DNA of 64,000 nt. Origin: Paenibacillus sp. MAHUQ-63. Its GTDB lineage: Bacteria > Bacillota > Bacilli > Paenibacillales > NBRC-103111. The notes under the pieces were generated by a model. It saw nothing but the letters and a program-made list of their open reading frames with translations, did not search any database and was not told the DNA's origin. A program made the translations under genes and the position numbers. Of the stretch, positions 14,327-24,148 are shown in pieces (position 1 is the first letter of the stretch; each line of letters starts with the position of its first letter). The stretch lies in contig NZ_JARADB010000004.1 in the NCBI RefSeq assembly GCF_028765165.1, forward strand, positions 248,001-312,000. Direction: 5' to 3'.

Positions 14327-15305
14327 TGCGATGGGCGGCGATCATGCCCCGAAGATCGTCGTAGAAGGAGCGCTGGCGGCGGCCAAGGAATGGAAAGACG
14401 TACATATCATTCTGGTCGGCAACAGCGCGGCAATTGAAGCTCATCTGACGGAGAAGCCGGCTAATATCAGCATTCGGCACACGGAGGAAGTTATCGAAGC
14501 GGAGGATGAGCCGGTCAAGGCGGTTCGCCGCAAGAAAGACGCCTCCATGGTCGTCGCGGGCAAACTGGTGAAAGAGAAGGAAGCGGAGGCGATGATTTCC
14601 GCAGGCAACACCGGCGCCTTGATGACGACGGGCTTGCTGGTCGTAGGAAGGATTCCCGGCATCGAACGCCCTGCACTGGCGCCGATGATCCCGACGATGG
14701 ACGGCAACGGCGTGCTGGCGCTGGATTTGGGGGCGAATATGGATGCTACGCCGGAGCAGCTGCTTCAATATGCGATTATGGGCAGTATTTACCGTTCCAA
14801 GGTGCATGGCGTCACTAAGCCGCGCGTAGGCCTGCTCAACGTAGGCACCGAGGCTGCCAAGGGGAATGAATTAACAAAAACAGCGTATCCTTTAATGGAA
14901 CAAGGCCCGATTCATTTCGTCGGTAATGTCGAATCATCGCAAGTGCTGAGAGCGAAGTGCGATGTCATCGTATGCGACGGCTTTGCCGGGAACATTATGC
15001 TGAAATCGCTGGAAGGCGCAGCTTCCGCTATATTTTCCGCGTTAAAGCAAGAATTTACGAAATCGCTGTTTACGAAGCTTGCTGCGGCTGTCCTGAAGCC
15101 GGGACTCACGCAATTCCGCAAAAAGCTGGATTATAACGAGCATGGGGCAGCGCCATTTCTCGGCATAGACGGGCTGGTTTTGAAGAGCCATGGCTCATCC
15201 GATGCGAATGCCATCAAAAATGCCGTGCGTCAAGCCAGAATTGCCTTGAAAAATGATTTGGTTGGCACCATATCTGCCGAAATTAGCCAGGGGAAGAGAG
15301 ATTAG
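14310..15305 (+). CDS. plsX: phosphate acyltransferase PlsX
   Basis: PlsX converts acyl-ACP and phosphate to acyl-phosphate, the acyl donor for PlsY in phospholipid synthesis. The 331-residue protein begins [14 protein letters not shown], a diagnostic family start, and includes SAGNTGALM (about residues 92-100), [12 protein letters not shown] and CDGFAGNI. It is a peripheral membrane enzyme. ATG 14310 lies inside the end of fapR behind GAGGGAGG, so the two are coupled. fabH starts 6 bases after its stop. Confidence 0.96.
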   Translation: MRIAIDAMGGDHAPKIVVEGALAAAKEWKDVHIILVGNSAAIEAHLTEKPANISIRHTEEVIEAEDEPVKAVRRKKDASMVVAGKLVKEKEAEAMISAGNTGALMTTGLLVVGRIPGIERPALAPMIPTMDGNGVLALDLGANMDATPEQLLQYAIMGSIYRSKVHGVTKPRVGLLNVGTEAAKGNELTKTAYPLMEQGPIHFVGNVESSQVLRAKCDVIVCDGFAGNIMLKSLEGAASAIFSALKQEFTKSLFTKLAAAVLKPGLTQFRKKLDYNEHGAAPFLGIDGLVLKSHGSSDANAIKNAVRQARIALKNDLVGTISAEISQGKRD

Positions 15306-15311
15306 AACAAC

Positions 15312-16298
15312 ATGAACCTAATACCAGTAGGAGTACTCGGTACAGGTAAGTATGTACCTGATCGAATATTGACGAATCAAGAGCTGGAGACGATGGTCGA
15401 CACGAATGACGAGTGGATCGTGACGCGGACAGGCATTCGCGAGAGAAGGATCGCAGCAGAGGGACAAGCTACCTCCGATCTGTGCTATGAAGCTTCGCTG
15501 GTCGCATTGGCTAACGCTGGAATTACGGCCGATCAGCTCGATTTGATCGTTGTGTCGACGATTACGCCGGATATGGCATTCCCGTCGACGGCTTGCATTC
15601 TGCAAGAGAAGCTGGGCGCCAAGAAGGCAGCGGCGTTCGATTTGTCCGCAGCATGCTCCGGCTTCGTTTATGGACTGGCCAACGCCTCTAATTTCATTGC
15701 TACAGGCACTTATAAATATGCGCTGGTTATCGGCGCAGACACATTATCCAAAATTACGGACTATACGGACCGTAACACCTGCATCCTGTTTGGAGACGGG
15801 GCCGGGGCCGTCGTCATCGGAGAAGTGCCGGAAGGCAGAGGCTTCAAATCGTTCGAGCTCGGCGCCGACGGTTCAGGCGGACCGCTGCTCAAGATCGAAG
15901 GCGGCGGATCGCGCAATCCTGCTTCGCAATCGTCGATTGATCAGCGTCTGCACTACATTTACATGGCCGGTGCAGAGGTGTTCAAATTCGCCGTGCGTAT
16001 CATGGGGAACGCGGCCGACGAAGCGCTGCGCAAAGCAGGCTGGGACAAGTCGGATATCGACCTGCTGGTGCCACACCAAGCGAATATGCGCATCATTCAA
16101 TCCTCGCTGAACCGATTGGAATTAACGGATGACAAGTGTATCGTCAATATCGACAGATATGGCAACATGTCCGCGGCTTCCATACCGGTTGCACTTGCAG
16201 AAGCTTGGGAAGAGGGCCGATTGAAAGAAGGGACCCGCCTGGTGCTGGTCGGTTTCGGCGGCGGCTTGACTTGGGGCGCCACGGCGATGGTCTGGTAA
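15312..16298 (+). CDS. fabH: beta-ketoacyl-ACP synthase III
   Basis: FabH starts fatty-acid chains by condensing an acyl-CoA primer with malonyl-ACP. In Bacillales it prefers branched primers such as isobutyryl-CoA, an expectation from the group and not from sequence here. The 328-residue thiolase-fold protein has the Cys-His-Asn triad: C115 in LSAACSGF, H255 in VPHQANMR and N285 in DRYGNMS. In Bacillus subtilis fabH genes lie elsewhere. Here the gene is between plsX and fabD, inside the FapR-controlled cluster. The ribosome site is weak and the spacing from plsX is 6 bases. Confidence 0.95.
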   Translation: MNLIPVGVLGTGKYVPDRILTNQELETMVDTNDEWIVTRTGIRERRIAAEGQATSDLCYEASLVALANAGITADQLDLIVVSTITPDMAFPSTACILQEKLGAKKAAAFDLSAACSGFVYGLANASNFIATGTYKYALVIGADTLSKITDYTDRNTCILFGDGAGAVVIGEVPEGRGFKSFELGADGSGGPLLKIEGGGSRNPASQSSIDQRLHYIYMAGAEVFKFAVRIMGNAADEALRKAGWDKSDIDLLVPHQANMRIIQSSLNRLELTDDKCIVNIDRYGNMSAASIPVALAEAWEEGRLKEGTRLVLVGFGGGLTWGATAMVW

Positions 16299-16356
16299 GT
16301 AAGGGCCATTCTGCACATTATTTTATTCTAAAAGCCAAAGGAGATCTTTTTCTCGT

Positions 16357-17295
16357 ATGGGTAAAATCGCTTTTGTTTTTCCAGGCCAAGGTTCACAATC
16401 CGTAGGGATGGGACAAGACCTGTATACGAACCACCCTGCCGCCAAGGCGTATTTCGACCGGGCCGATGAGACGCTGGGTTTCGCTTTATCCAACCTGATC
16501 TTCCAAGGTCCGGAGGACCAGTTGAAGATCACGTACCACACGCAGCCGGCGCTGCTCACGACAAGCATCGCTTGTCTCGAAGCGTTCAAGGCTGCGGGCA
16601 TCACGCCCGACTATGTCGCGGGACATAGTCTTGGCGAATACAGCGCGCTCGTCGCCGCCGGCGTGCTCGGGTTCGAGGACGCGGTCCGCACCGTGCGGGC
16701 CCGCGGCGAGTTCATGGAACAGGCCGTCCCGGGCGGCCTGGGCGCCATGGCGGCCGTGCTCGGAGCCGAGCGCGAAGCGCTTGCGCAGCTGTGCACGGCC
16801 ATCACGAGCGGCGGCTCCGTCGTGGAGCTCGCTAATGTGAACTGCCCGGGGCAGATCGTCGTCTCGGGCAGTAAGGAAGGCGTTGCAGCCGTTGTCGAAC
16901 GCTGCAAGGAAGCCGGAGCGAAGCGGGCCATTCCGCTCGAGGTGAGCGGGCCGTTCCACTCTTCGCTCATGAAGCCGGCCTCTGAGCGCCTTGCAGAGGT
17001 GCTGGCGTCCGTCGAGATGCGCGCAGCCTCGGTGCCCGTGGTGGCTAACGTGACGGCTCGTCCAGTGACTGAACCGGGCGACATCTGCGGCTTGCTCGTC
17101 GAGCAGGTATACTCCCCGGTACTGTGGGAGGACACGGTTGCTTATCTGATCAGCCAAGGCGTCGACACATTCATTGAGCTAGGCTCGGGAACGGTGCTTG
17201 CCGGTTTGATCAAGAAGGTCGACAAAACGGTGAAGACCGTATCGATCGGAAGTCTTGAGGCTTTGAACAAGTACTTGCAGGAGGTACAAGCATGA
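16357..17295 (+). CDS. fabD: malonyl CoA-acyl carrier protein transacylase
   Basis: FabD moves malonyl groups from CoA to ACP. The 312-residue protein has FPGQGSQ at residues 8-14, the nucleophile Ser in GHSLGEYS (S91) and the catalytic His in GPFHSS (H201). It is of normal length. From about 16,610 to 17,110 the gene is visibly richer in G and C at third codon positions than either neighbour, although the protein looks ordinary. ATG 16357 is preceded by AAAGGAGAT about 12 bases away. The last bases overlap the fabG start (ATGA). Confidence 0.95.
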   Translation: MGKIAFVFPGQGSQSVGMGQDLYTNHPAAKAYFDRADETLGFALSNLIFQGPEDQLKITYHTQPALLTTSIACLEAFKAAGITPDYVAGHSLGEYSALVAAGVLGFEDAVRTVRARGEFMEQAVPGGLGAMAAVLGAEREALAQLCTAITSGGSVVELANVNCPGQIVVSGSKEGVAAVVERCKEAGAKRAIPLEVSGPFHSSLMKPASERLAEVLASVEMRAASVPVVANVTARPVTEPGDICGLLVEQVYSPVLWEDTVAYLISQGVDTFIELGSGTVLAGLIKKVDKTVKTVSIGSLEALNKYLQEVQA

Positions 17296-18035
17296 TGCTG
17301 ACTGGTAAAGTGGCACTGGTGACCGGTGCATCCCGGGGAATCGGGCGGGCGATTGCGCTTCATTTGGCTGAGCAGGGCGCCGATGTTGCGGTGAACTATG
17401 CAGGAAGCGAAGCGGCTGCCGCTGAAGTGGTATCCGCCATTGAAGCGATGGGACGCAAAGCGATTAAATTGCGCGCCGATGTAAGCTCCTATCAGGAATC
17501 CGAAGATCTAGTGAAGAAAACCATTGAATTTTTTGGTAAAATTGATATTCTTGTGAATAATGCAGGTATTACAAGAGACAATCTAATCATGCGAATGAAG
17601 GAAGAAGAATTCGATCAAGTTATCGCTACAAACCTGAAAGGTGTGTTCAATTGCGTCAAAGCCGTGACACGCCCGATGATGAAACAGCGCTTTGGTCGAA
17701 TCATCAATATATCTTCTGTAGTCGGCGTGCTCGGTAACCCGGGTCAGGCCAACTATGTAGCAGCCAAAGCCGGCGTCATTGGCTTGACCAAGGCGACGGC
17801 GAAGGAGCTTGCTTCCAGAGGCATTACCGTGAATGCGGTAGCGCCAGGTTTTATCGAAACCGATATGACCGACAAACTGGCTGGCGAGATGCGCGACCAA
17901 ATGTTGAAGCAAATTCCATTGGAACGCCTTGGCCAGCCAGAGGAAATCGCGAAGGTTGTGCGCTTCCTGGCGTCCGACGATGCATCCTACATGACAGGCC
18001 AAACCATCCACGTAGATGGCGGCATGTACATGTAA
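17292..18035 (+). CDS. fabG: 3-oxoacyl-ACP reductase
   Basis: FabG reduces 3-oxoacyl-ACP with NADPH in each elongation cycle. The 247-residue short-chain dehydrogenase has the cofactor loop TGASRGIG (residues 11-18), NNAG (89-92) and the catalytic Ser and YxxxK (S142, Y155, K159). Two ATG codons in tandem could each start it. The first overlaps the fabD stop and GGAGG lies just before it. The stop codon TAA forms the first bases of a hairpin at 18033-18057. Confidence 0.95.
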   Translation: MMLTGKVALVTGASRGIGRAIALHLAEQGADVAVNYAGSEAAAAEVVSAIEAMGRKAIKLRADVSSYQESEDLVKKTIEFFGKIDILVNNAGITRDNLIMRMKEEEFDQVIATNLKGVFNCVKAVTRPMMKQRFGRIINISSVVGVLGNPGQANYVAAKAGVIGLTKATAKELASRGITVNAVAPGFIETDMTDKLAGEMRDQMLKQIPLERLGQPEEIAKVVRFLASDDASYMTGQTIHVDGGMYM

Positions 18036-18057
18036 GATTCGCCACTGGAGAATCTTA
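18033..18057 (+). other. hairpin between fabG and acpP
   Basis: TAAGATTC (18033-18040) pairs perfectly with GAATCTTA (18050-18057) around a 9-base loop. There is no T tract, so it is more likely an RNA processing or stability element than a terminator. acpP usually needs far more expression than fabG, and such a hairpin could protect an acpP transcript. Confidence 0.45.
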
Positions 18058-18092
18058 TGATTTGCCTACTGGCAATCTGTCAAAGATTCTCG

Positions 18093-18098
18093 TATAAT
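18093..18098 (+). promoter_or_regulatory. possible -10 box of an acpP promoter
   Basis: A perfect TATAAT lies 22 bases before ATG 18120, but no good -35 box is seen at 16-18 bases. An internal acpP promoter is plausible but not established. Confidence 0.3.
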
Positions 18099-18119
18099 AC
18101 CAAAGAGGAGGTGAACCGG

Positions 18120-18353
18120 ATGTCCGACGTATTGGATCGTGTTAAACGAATTGTAGTCGATCGTCTAGGGGTTGATGAATCTGAAGTCACCCTCGAAGCA
18201 TCTTTCAAAGAAGACCTTGGTGCTGATTCTCTCGATGTAGTTGAATTAGTAATGGAGTTAGAAGATGAGTTCGATTTAGAAATTTCCGATGAAGATGCTG
18301 AGAAGATTACGACTGTAGGAGAAGTTACGAATTACATAAAATCTCATACGTAA
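18120..18353 (+). CDS. acpP: acyl carrier protein
   Basis: ACP carries growing fatty acyl chains on a phosphopantetheine arm. The 77-residue acidic protein has the attachment Ser in [11 protein letters not shown] (S37) and the usual helix pattern, with an acidic second half. ATG 18120 has a very strong ribosome site, GAGGAGGTGA. The hairpin and TATAAT upstream suggest extra control of its level. It lies between fabG and fabF. Confidence 0.98.
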   Translation: MSDVLDRVKRIVVDRLGVDESEVTLEASFKEDLGADSLDVVELVMELEDEFDLEISDEDAEKITTVGEVTNYIKSHT

Positions 18354-18363
18354 TAGTCTACAG

Positions 18364-18390
18364 AGTCCCGTTTCTAATCAAGACGGGACT
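18364..18390 (+). terminator. hairpin after acpP (partial terminator)
   Basis: AGTCCCGT (18364-18371) pairs with ACGGGACT (18383-18390). The tail TCTCATCATT is only moderately T-rich, so read-through into fabF is likely. Confidence 0.55.
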
Positions 18391-18450
18391 TCTCATCATT
18401 CCAGGCCCAACTAAAAAATATGAAGATTCGCGACATAGAAGGTGGTACAA

Positions 18451-19686
18451 ATGAAAAGAGTTGTAATTACAGGTATGGGCGTAGTTACTGCCCTTGGTCA
18501 AGATTTGGAAACGTTCTGGGGCAACCTGACATCCGGCAAATCCGGAGTCAGCGCCATTGAGAACTTTGATGTAAGCGAATACCCTACGCGGATCGCCGCC
18601 GAGATTAAAGATTTCAACATTGAAGATTATGTGGACCGCAAAGAGTCCCGCCGGATGGACCGCTTCGTGCAGTTCGCTGTTGCAGGTGCGCTGAACGCCC
18701 TTAAAGACGCGAACTTGAACCTCAAAGAGGATACCGACCCGGAACGCGTAGGCGTCTCGGTAGGTTCCGGTATCGGCGGCTTGAACACATGGGAAGAACA
18801 GCACAGAGTGCTGCTGGAGAAAGGGCCGAAGCGCGTATCGCCGTTCTTCATCCCGATGATGATCGCGAATATGGCCTCCGGACATATCTCGATGATCACC
18901 GGTGCGAAAGGACCGAACTCAACGGCAGTGACCGCCTGTGCGACGGGTACGCATTCCATCGGGGATTCCTTCAAAATGATTCAGCGCGGCGATGCCGACG
19001 TGATGATCTGCGGCGGTGCGGAAGCGACGATTACGCCGATCGGTGTGGCCGGATTCTGCGCGCTTCGCGCAATGTCCACGCGCAACGAAGACCCGCATGC
19101 AGCCAGCCGTCCGTTCGATACGGACCGTGATGGCTTCGTCATGGGCGAGGGTTCGGGCGTTCTGATTCTGGAATCGCTGGAACATGCGCAGCAGCGCGGC
19201 GCACGCATCTATGCGGAAGTGATCGGTTACGGTATGAGCGGCGACGCCTACCACATGACGGATCCGGATCCGGACGGAGCGGCTCGCTGTATGTCCAGAG
19301 CGATCAAAGATGCCGGGATTGCGCCGGAAGCCATTACTTATATCAACGCGCATGGAACTTCAACGCCTGTCGGCGACAAATCCGAGACGACGGCCATCAA
19401 GAAAGCGCTTGGCGATCACGCGTACAAAGTAGCCGTGAGCTCCACCAAATCGATGACGGGGCATTTGCTCGGAGCTGCCGGTGGCGTTGAAGCGGTTATC
19501 TGCGGTATGACGATTGCGAACAGCGTCATTGCGCCTACGATCAATTTGGACAACCAAGATCCCGAATGCGACTTGGATTATGTGCCGAACACGGCGCGTC
19601 AAGCTCAAGTGGAGATTGCGATGTCCAATTCATTCGGTTTTGGCGGACATAACGCCACGATCATCATGAAAAGGTTTCAAGCATAA
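18451..19686 (+). CDS. fabF: beta-ketoacyl-ACP synthase II
   Basis: FabF condenses malonyl-ACP with growing acyl-ACP chains. The 411-residue thiolase-fold protein carries the Cys-His-His triad: C163 in [11 protein letters not shown]301 in NAHGTSTP and H338 in [12 protein letters not shown] 18451 is chosen because GAAGGTGG precedes it. The open frame starts three codons earlier with GTG. It completes a fapR-plsX-fabH-fabD-fabG-acpP-fabF set that covers initiation and elongation except for the dehydratase (FabZ) and enoyl reductase (FabI or FabL), which are not in this window. Confidence 0.96.
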   Translation: MKRVVITGMGVVTALGQDLETFWGNLTSGKSGVSAIENFDVSEYPTRIAAEIKDFNIEDYVDRKESRRMDRFVQFAVAGALNALKDANLNLKEDTDPERVGVSVGSGIGGLNTWEEQHRVLLEKGPKRVSPFFIPMMIANMASGHISMITGAKGPNSTAVTACATGTHSIGDSFKMIQRGDADVMICGGAEATITPIGVAGFCALRAMSTRNEDPHAASRPFDTDRDGFVMGEGSGVLILESLEHAQQRGARIYAEVIGYGMSGDAYHMTDPDPDGAARCMSRAIKDAGIAPEAITYINAHGTSTPVGDKSETTAIKKALGDHAYKVAVSSTKSMTGHLLGAAGGVEAVICGMTIANSVIAPTINLDNQDPECDLDYVPNTARQAQVEIAMSNSFGFGGHNATIIMKRFQA

Positions 19687-19747
19687 TTTGCCTGCCTGCG
19701 AAGAAAGATAACGGAATATCATTCTCTCTGGGTGGTGAATAGGCACA

Positions 19748-20449
19748 ATGAACCGCGATATTAAAGAACTGCAGCGGCGGATCGGCATCTCGTTTCGCAA
19801 ATCCGAGCTGCTGAAGCAAGCTTTTACCCATTCTTCCTATGTCAATGAGCATCGGATTGCCGGACACAAAGATAACGAACGTCTGGAATTTCTGGGCGAT
19901 GCCGTTTTGGAATTAACCGTTTCGGAATTTTTATATGAATCTTATCCGGGGCGCTCGGAAGGCGAGCTGACGAAGCTCAGAGCCTCCATCGTATGTGAGC
20001 CCTCACTTGTTACGTTTGCTGAAGAATTAGATTTCGGCGCTTTCGTTCTGCTGGGCAAAGGGGAGGAGTTGACCGGAGGGCGTCAACGTCCGGCGCTTCT
20101 TGCCGATGTGTTTGAATCCTTCATCGGTGCCTTGTACCTGGATCAAGGGATCGATGTTGTCAAAAGCTTTCTCAACAAGCATGTGTTCGCCAACATTTCC
20201 AGCGAAGGCAAGCTGCTCGTTATTGATTACAAGACTCAATTGCAAGAGCATACCCAACATCATGGCTTGGGATCTCTGGAATACCGCATCGTCAACGAGC
20301 GGGGTCCTGCACATGAACGTGAGTTTGTAGCTGAAGTCCACATGGATGCCGACCTTCTGGGAACCGGAGCAGGACGTTCCAAGAAAGAAGCTGAGCAGCA
20401 GGCAGCTGCCCAAGCATTGTTGAAATTGAATGTGACCGTTCAGCGGTAA
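19748..20449 (+). CDS. rnc: ribonuclease III
   Basis: RNase III cuts double-stranded RNA, including rRNA precursors. The 233-residue protein has the nuclease signature [12 protein letters not shown] (residues 44-55) and acidic metal-binding residues there and near [15 protein letters not shown] (about 117-131). The C-terminal double-stranded RNA-binding domain (about 160-230) ends with [19 protein letters not shown]. In B. subtilis it is essential because it silences toxin mRNAs of prophages. ATG 19748 is used. smc follows after a terminator. Confidence 0.96.
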   Translation: MNRDIKELQRRIGISFRKSELLKQAFTHSSYVNEHRIAGHKDNERLEFLGDAVLELTVSEFLYESYPGRSEGELTKLRASIVCEPSLVTFAEELDFGAFVLLGKGEELTGGRQRPALLADVFESFIGALYLDQGIDVVKSFLNKHVFANISSEGKLLVIDYKTQLQEHTQHHGLGSLEYRIVNERGPAHEREFVAEVHMDADLLGTGAGRSKKEAEQQAAAQALLKLNVTVQR

Positions 20450-20461
20450 GTCATATAGCAC

Positions 20462-20490
20462 AAAGGGGCAGCCGAGGCTGCCTTTTTGTT
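20462..20490 (+). terminator. Rho-independent terminator after rnc
   Basis: An 11-base stem (AAAGGGGCAGC with GCTGCCTTTTT, 20462-20487, including wobble pairs) with a CGAG loop runs into a long T-rich tract. It separates the fatty-acid/rnc genes from smc. Confidence 0.88.
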
Positions 20491-20543
20491 TTTTTCTCTT
20501 ATTTTAGTAAGGGATATGTTACAATGATGTCTGAGGTGAGACC

Positions 20544-23500
20544 ATGTTTTTGAAACGGATTGAATTATCCGGGTTTAAGTCTTTCGCCGACCGGACGGAG
20601 CTGGAATTCGTACGCGGTATCACTGCGGTCGTCGGTCCGAACGGAAGCGGCAAAAGCAATATCTCCGACGGCATCCGCTGGGTGTTGGGGGAGCAGAGCG
20701 CCAAGTCTTTGCGCGGCGGTAAAATGGAAGACGTTATTTTTGCGGGCAGCGATGCGCGCCGTGCAGTGAATTATGGGGAAGTGTCGCTGACGCTGGACAA
20801 TACGTCGCAATCGCTTCCGCTTGAATTCAATGAAGTCACGGTGACTCGCCGTGTGCACCGGAGCGGGGAAAGCGAGTATTTGATCAACAAGCAGCCCTGC
20901 CGATTGAAGGATATCACGGAATTGTTCATGGATACGGGGATCGGGAAAGAGGCGTATTCCATTATCGGACAAGGCCGTATCGAAGAGATTTTAAGTACGA
21001 AATCGGAAGATCGCCGCGGCATCTTTGAAGAAGCGTCGGGGATTGTTAAATATAAATCGCGTAAGAGGGAAGCGGAGAAAAAGTTAAACGATACCGAACA
21101 AAATCTGCTCAGGATTCATGACCTCGTCTCTGAATTAGAGGATCAGATTGAGCCGCTTCGCGAGCAATCGGAGAAAGCGATTCGTTACAAAGAGCTTCGC
21201 GAAACGCTCAAAAGCAGTGAAATTGCGATGTACGTTCATCAGATCGACCAGATTTATCTTTCCTGGAATGAAGCGTCGCAGAAGCTGGAGAAGCTCACCA
21301 AGGAGCAGACCGAGCTAGCGACGGTCGTCAACCAGCATGACGCTCACTTAGAGAAGCATCGCTGGGAGACGCGCAGGCTCGAAGAGGAGCTGGAGAAGCT
21401 GCAGGAAACGCTTCTTGTTCTCAGTGAGGAATTCGAGAAATGCGAAGGGCATGGCGAGGTGCTCAAGGAACGGAAGAAAAACTACGCAGCCAATCATCAA
21501 CAGCTCGGCAGTACGATTGCGATGCAGGAACAGCGCAGAATCGACAAGGAAGCGGAGCTCGGCGAGCAGCGCGAGAAAATTATTCAGATCGGTGCGCAGC
21601 TCTTTGAATTTCAAGCGAAGCTGACAGCGGAAGAGCAGCGCTTGCTCGGAGTGAATGGGGGCATCTCCTCCTCCCCGGAGGATCAGTTGAAAGGCGAACT
21701 GCTCGAGACACTGAACAGGATGGCGCAAGCCCGGAATGAAATCCGGTATGCCGAACAGCAAACGGAGAGCATCGGGCGCAGGGTGGAGCGGCTGGACGAT
21801 GAGCGGCTGAAATGGGACGAACAGCGCGTCCAGATTGCACAGCGCAAGCAAGATTTGACCGACAAGCTGGAGAAGACGGTTCAAGAAATTGAAGATATCC
21901 GGCAGCAGTATGTCCAGTTGACCCAGAGTTTGAAGAGCAAGCAGACGCTGCTCGACGAAGCTCAGGGCATGGTGCGCAAGTGGGAGCAGAAGCTCGATGC
22001 GCTTACCTCCCGCCGGGACACGATGAAAGAGATGGCGAGCGATTACGACGGCTTCATGCAGGGCGTCAAGGAAGTGCTCAAAGCCAAGAGCCGGAAGGAT
22101 TTGCGAGGCATCCGCGGAGCGGTGGCCGAACTGGTGAAAGTGCCGGCAGAGGTTGAGGTTGCGATAGAAACCGCGCTCGGGGGCGCGCTGCAGAACATTG
22201 TGGTCGAAACGGAGGCGGACGGCCGTGAAGCGATTGCCTTCTTGAAGCGGCGCCAAATGGGACGAGCTACATTCCTGCCGATGAACGTCATTCGAGGCCG
22301 GTCCATTGGCGATCATGAGATCGCTTCGCTCAAATCGGCGAGAGGGTTCGTCGGCATCGCCGTAGATCTCGTTTCGTTCGACAACACGTATCAGAACATT
22401 TTCTCAAGTCTTCTCGGCAATGTGGTTGTGGCTCAGACATTGGAAGACGCCAACCATATTGCGGCCAAAGCGCAGTACCGCTACCGGGTAGTGACGCTGG
22501 AAGGGGATGTCGTCAATCCGGGCGGCTCCATGACAGGCGGAAGCTTGCAGAAGAAATCGACCAACCTGTTGGGCCGCCAACGGCAAATTGAGGAGCTGGA
22601 TCTGGAGATTCGCAACTCGGAAAGCCAGTTAGGCACGCTGCGCAGCCAATCCAGCGCGATGAAGCGGGAGATCACCGATGAGATGATGACCGTCGAGCAG
22701 CTCCGCCAGCAAGGCGAACAGAAGCGTATCGAAGAGCAGCAAATTCGGGCGGAATTGAATCCGCTGGAATCGGAAAGCCGCAAAGTGGATGAGCAGCTCT
22801 CACTCGACAGCCAAGATCGAGGATCGCTTTTGGAGGAACAGGCGGAGCTCGCCCGTAAGAAAGCGGAGGCGGAGACGGCGCTGGCTGAGCTTCAGCAGGA
22901 AGAAGCCTCTTTGCAGCAAGCGATTCGCGACGCCGAGAGTACTCGGAAAGCGAGCGAATCCGAGAAGGAGGAGCTGCAGAGCCAGCTAACGGATCTGAAG
23001 GTGAAGGTCGCTTCGATTTCGCAGGAGAAGCAATCGCTCCAGGATCAGCAGCGGCGCTTGCAGCAGGATTTGAGCGAGGCCGATCGCGAGATGGAGACGA
23101 ACCGCGGGCTGCTCCTGCAGCTGGAACAAGACATGAGCGCACTCGAGCAGGAAACCGTGCTCCAAGTCGAACTGCTCAATGATCTCAAGCTGAAGAAGCA
23201 GCAATGCACCGAAAGCATTGATTTCAAGCGGGCTGAACGTACCGACTGGTTACATAAGCTGGAGCAGGAAGAGAACGAAACGCGGGCACAGCGTCTGCAA
23301 TTGAAGCAGGTGGAAGAGAGCTTGCATCAAACGGAAGTGCGCGTCACGCGTTTGGATGTAGAGCTGGAGAACATGCTGAAGAAGCTTGCGGAAGAGTATG
23401 AGCTCAGCTATGAACTGGCCAAAGAACGGTATCCGATCCCTGAGAATATTCAAGGCACGCAATCGAAGGTGCGGGAGCTCAAACGCGAAATTGCCTCCTT

Positions 23501-24119
23501 GGGCGATGTAAACCTGGGGGCCATTGAAGAGTATGCAAGGGTCTCCGAGCGGTTTGAGTTTCTGGACTCGCAGAAAAACGACTTGATCGAAGCCAAGACT
23601 ACGCTTTATCAGGTGATTAAGGAAATGGATCAGGAAATGTCCAAGCGGTTCAAAACGACCTTCGATGCCATTCGCTCGCATTTTGGCGTCGTCTTCGCCA
23701 AGTTGTTCGGCGGGGGCAGGGCCGATTTGATTTTATCCGAGCCGGACAATATGCTGGATACAGGGATTGAGATCGTAGCCCAGCCGCCAGGCAAGAAGCT
23801 GCAAAATCTGCAGCTGTTATCGGGAGGAGAGCGCGCGCTTACCGCGATCGCTTTGTTATTTTCCATTATTCGGGTGAAGCCGGTCCCATTCTGCGTACTG
23901 GATGAAGTCGAAGCGGCACTGGATGAGGCCAACGTCTCCCGTTTTGCCGAATATTTGCGCGAATTCTCGGAGATGACCCAATTCATCGTGGTCACGCACC
24001 GTAAGGGAACGATGGAAGAGGCGGATGTTCTGTACGGGGTGACGATGCAGGAAGGCGGCGTGTCCAAGCTGGTTTCCGTCCGTCTGGAGGATGAGGAAGC
24101 CGCGATGTCCGCGTCGTAA
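20544..24119 (+). CDS. smc: chromosome segregation protein SMC
   Basis: SMC is the condensin ATPase that, with ScpA and ScpB, organises and separates chromosomes. The 1191-residue protein has the Walker A GPNGSGKS (residues 31-38) at its N-terminus, two long coiled coils (about 170-500 and 670-1020, rich in Glu, Gln and Leu heptads), a central hinge (about 510-665, with GSMTGGS near its end), and the C-terminal signature LSGGERAL (1092-1099) and Walker B FCVLDEVEA (about 1116-1124). ATG 20544 follows TGAGG. A -10-like TACAAT lies at 20520-20525. ftsY follows 29 bases later, the conserved rnc-smc-ftsY order. Confidence 0.98.
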   Translation: MFLKRIELSGFKSFADRTELEFVRGITAVVGPNGSGKSNISDGIRWVLGEQSAKSLRGGKMEDVIFAGSDARRAVNYGEVSLTLDNTSQSLPLEFNEVTVTRRVHRSGESEYLINKQPCRLKDITELFMDTGIGKEAYSIIGQGRIEEILSTKSEDRRGIFEEASGIVKYKSRKREAEKKLNDTEQNLLRIHDLVSELEDQIEPLREQSEKAIRYKELRETLKSSEIAMYVHQIDQIYLSWNEASQKLEKLTKEQTELATVVNQHDAHLEKHRWETRRLEEELEKLQETLLVLSEEFEKCEGHGEVLKERKKNYAANHQQLGSTIAMQEQRRIDKEAELGEQREKIIQIGAQLFEFQAKLTAEEQRLLGVNGGISSSPEDQLKGELLETLNRMAQARNEIRYAEQQTESIGRRVERLDDERLKWDEQRVQIAQRKQDLTDKLEKTVQEIEDIRQQYVQLTQSLKSKQTLLDEAQGMVRKWEQKLDALTSRRDTMKEMASDYDGFMQGVKEVLKAKSRKDLRGIRGAVAELVKVPAEVEVAIETALGGALQNIVVETEADGREAIAFLKRRQMGRATFLPMNVIRGRSIGDHEIASLKSARGFVGIAVDLVSFDNTYQNIFSSLLGNVVVAQTLEDANHIAAKAQYRYRVVTLEGDVVNPGGSMTGGSLQKKSTNLLGRQRQIEELDLEIRNSESQLGTLRSQSSAMKREITDEMMTVEQLRQQGEQKRIEEQQIRAELNPLESESRKVDEQLSLDSQDRGSLLEEQAELARKKAEAETALAELQQEEASLQQAIRDAESTRKASESEKEELQSQLTDLKVKVASISQEKQSLQDQQRRLQQDLSEADREMETNRGLLLQLEQDMSALEQETVLQVELLNDLKLKKQQCTESIDFKRAERTDWLHKLEQEENETRAQRLQLKQVEESLHQTEVRVTRLDVELENMLKKLAEEYELSYELAKERYPIPENIQGTQSKVRELKREIASLGDVNLGAIEEYARVSERFEFLDSQKNDLIEAKTTLYQVIKEMDQEMSKRFKTTFDAIRSHFGVVFAKLFGGGRADLILSEPDNMLDTGIEIVAQPPGKKLQNLQLLSGGERALTAIALLFSIIRVKPVPFCVLDEVEAALDEANVSRFAEYLREFSEMTQFIVVTHRKGTMEEADVLYGVTMQEGGVSKLVSVRLEDEEAAMSAS

Positions 24120-24148
24120 TTGGCTAAAGTTATATTCTAGGAGGAACT

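Noticed and set aside
20560-24067. Several long open frames on the opposite strand and in other frames of smc (up to about 320 codons)
   Set aside because: They have no ribosome sites or recognisable domains, and smc is intact in its own frame. High GC and heptad codon bias open these shadow frames.
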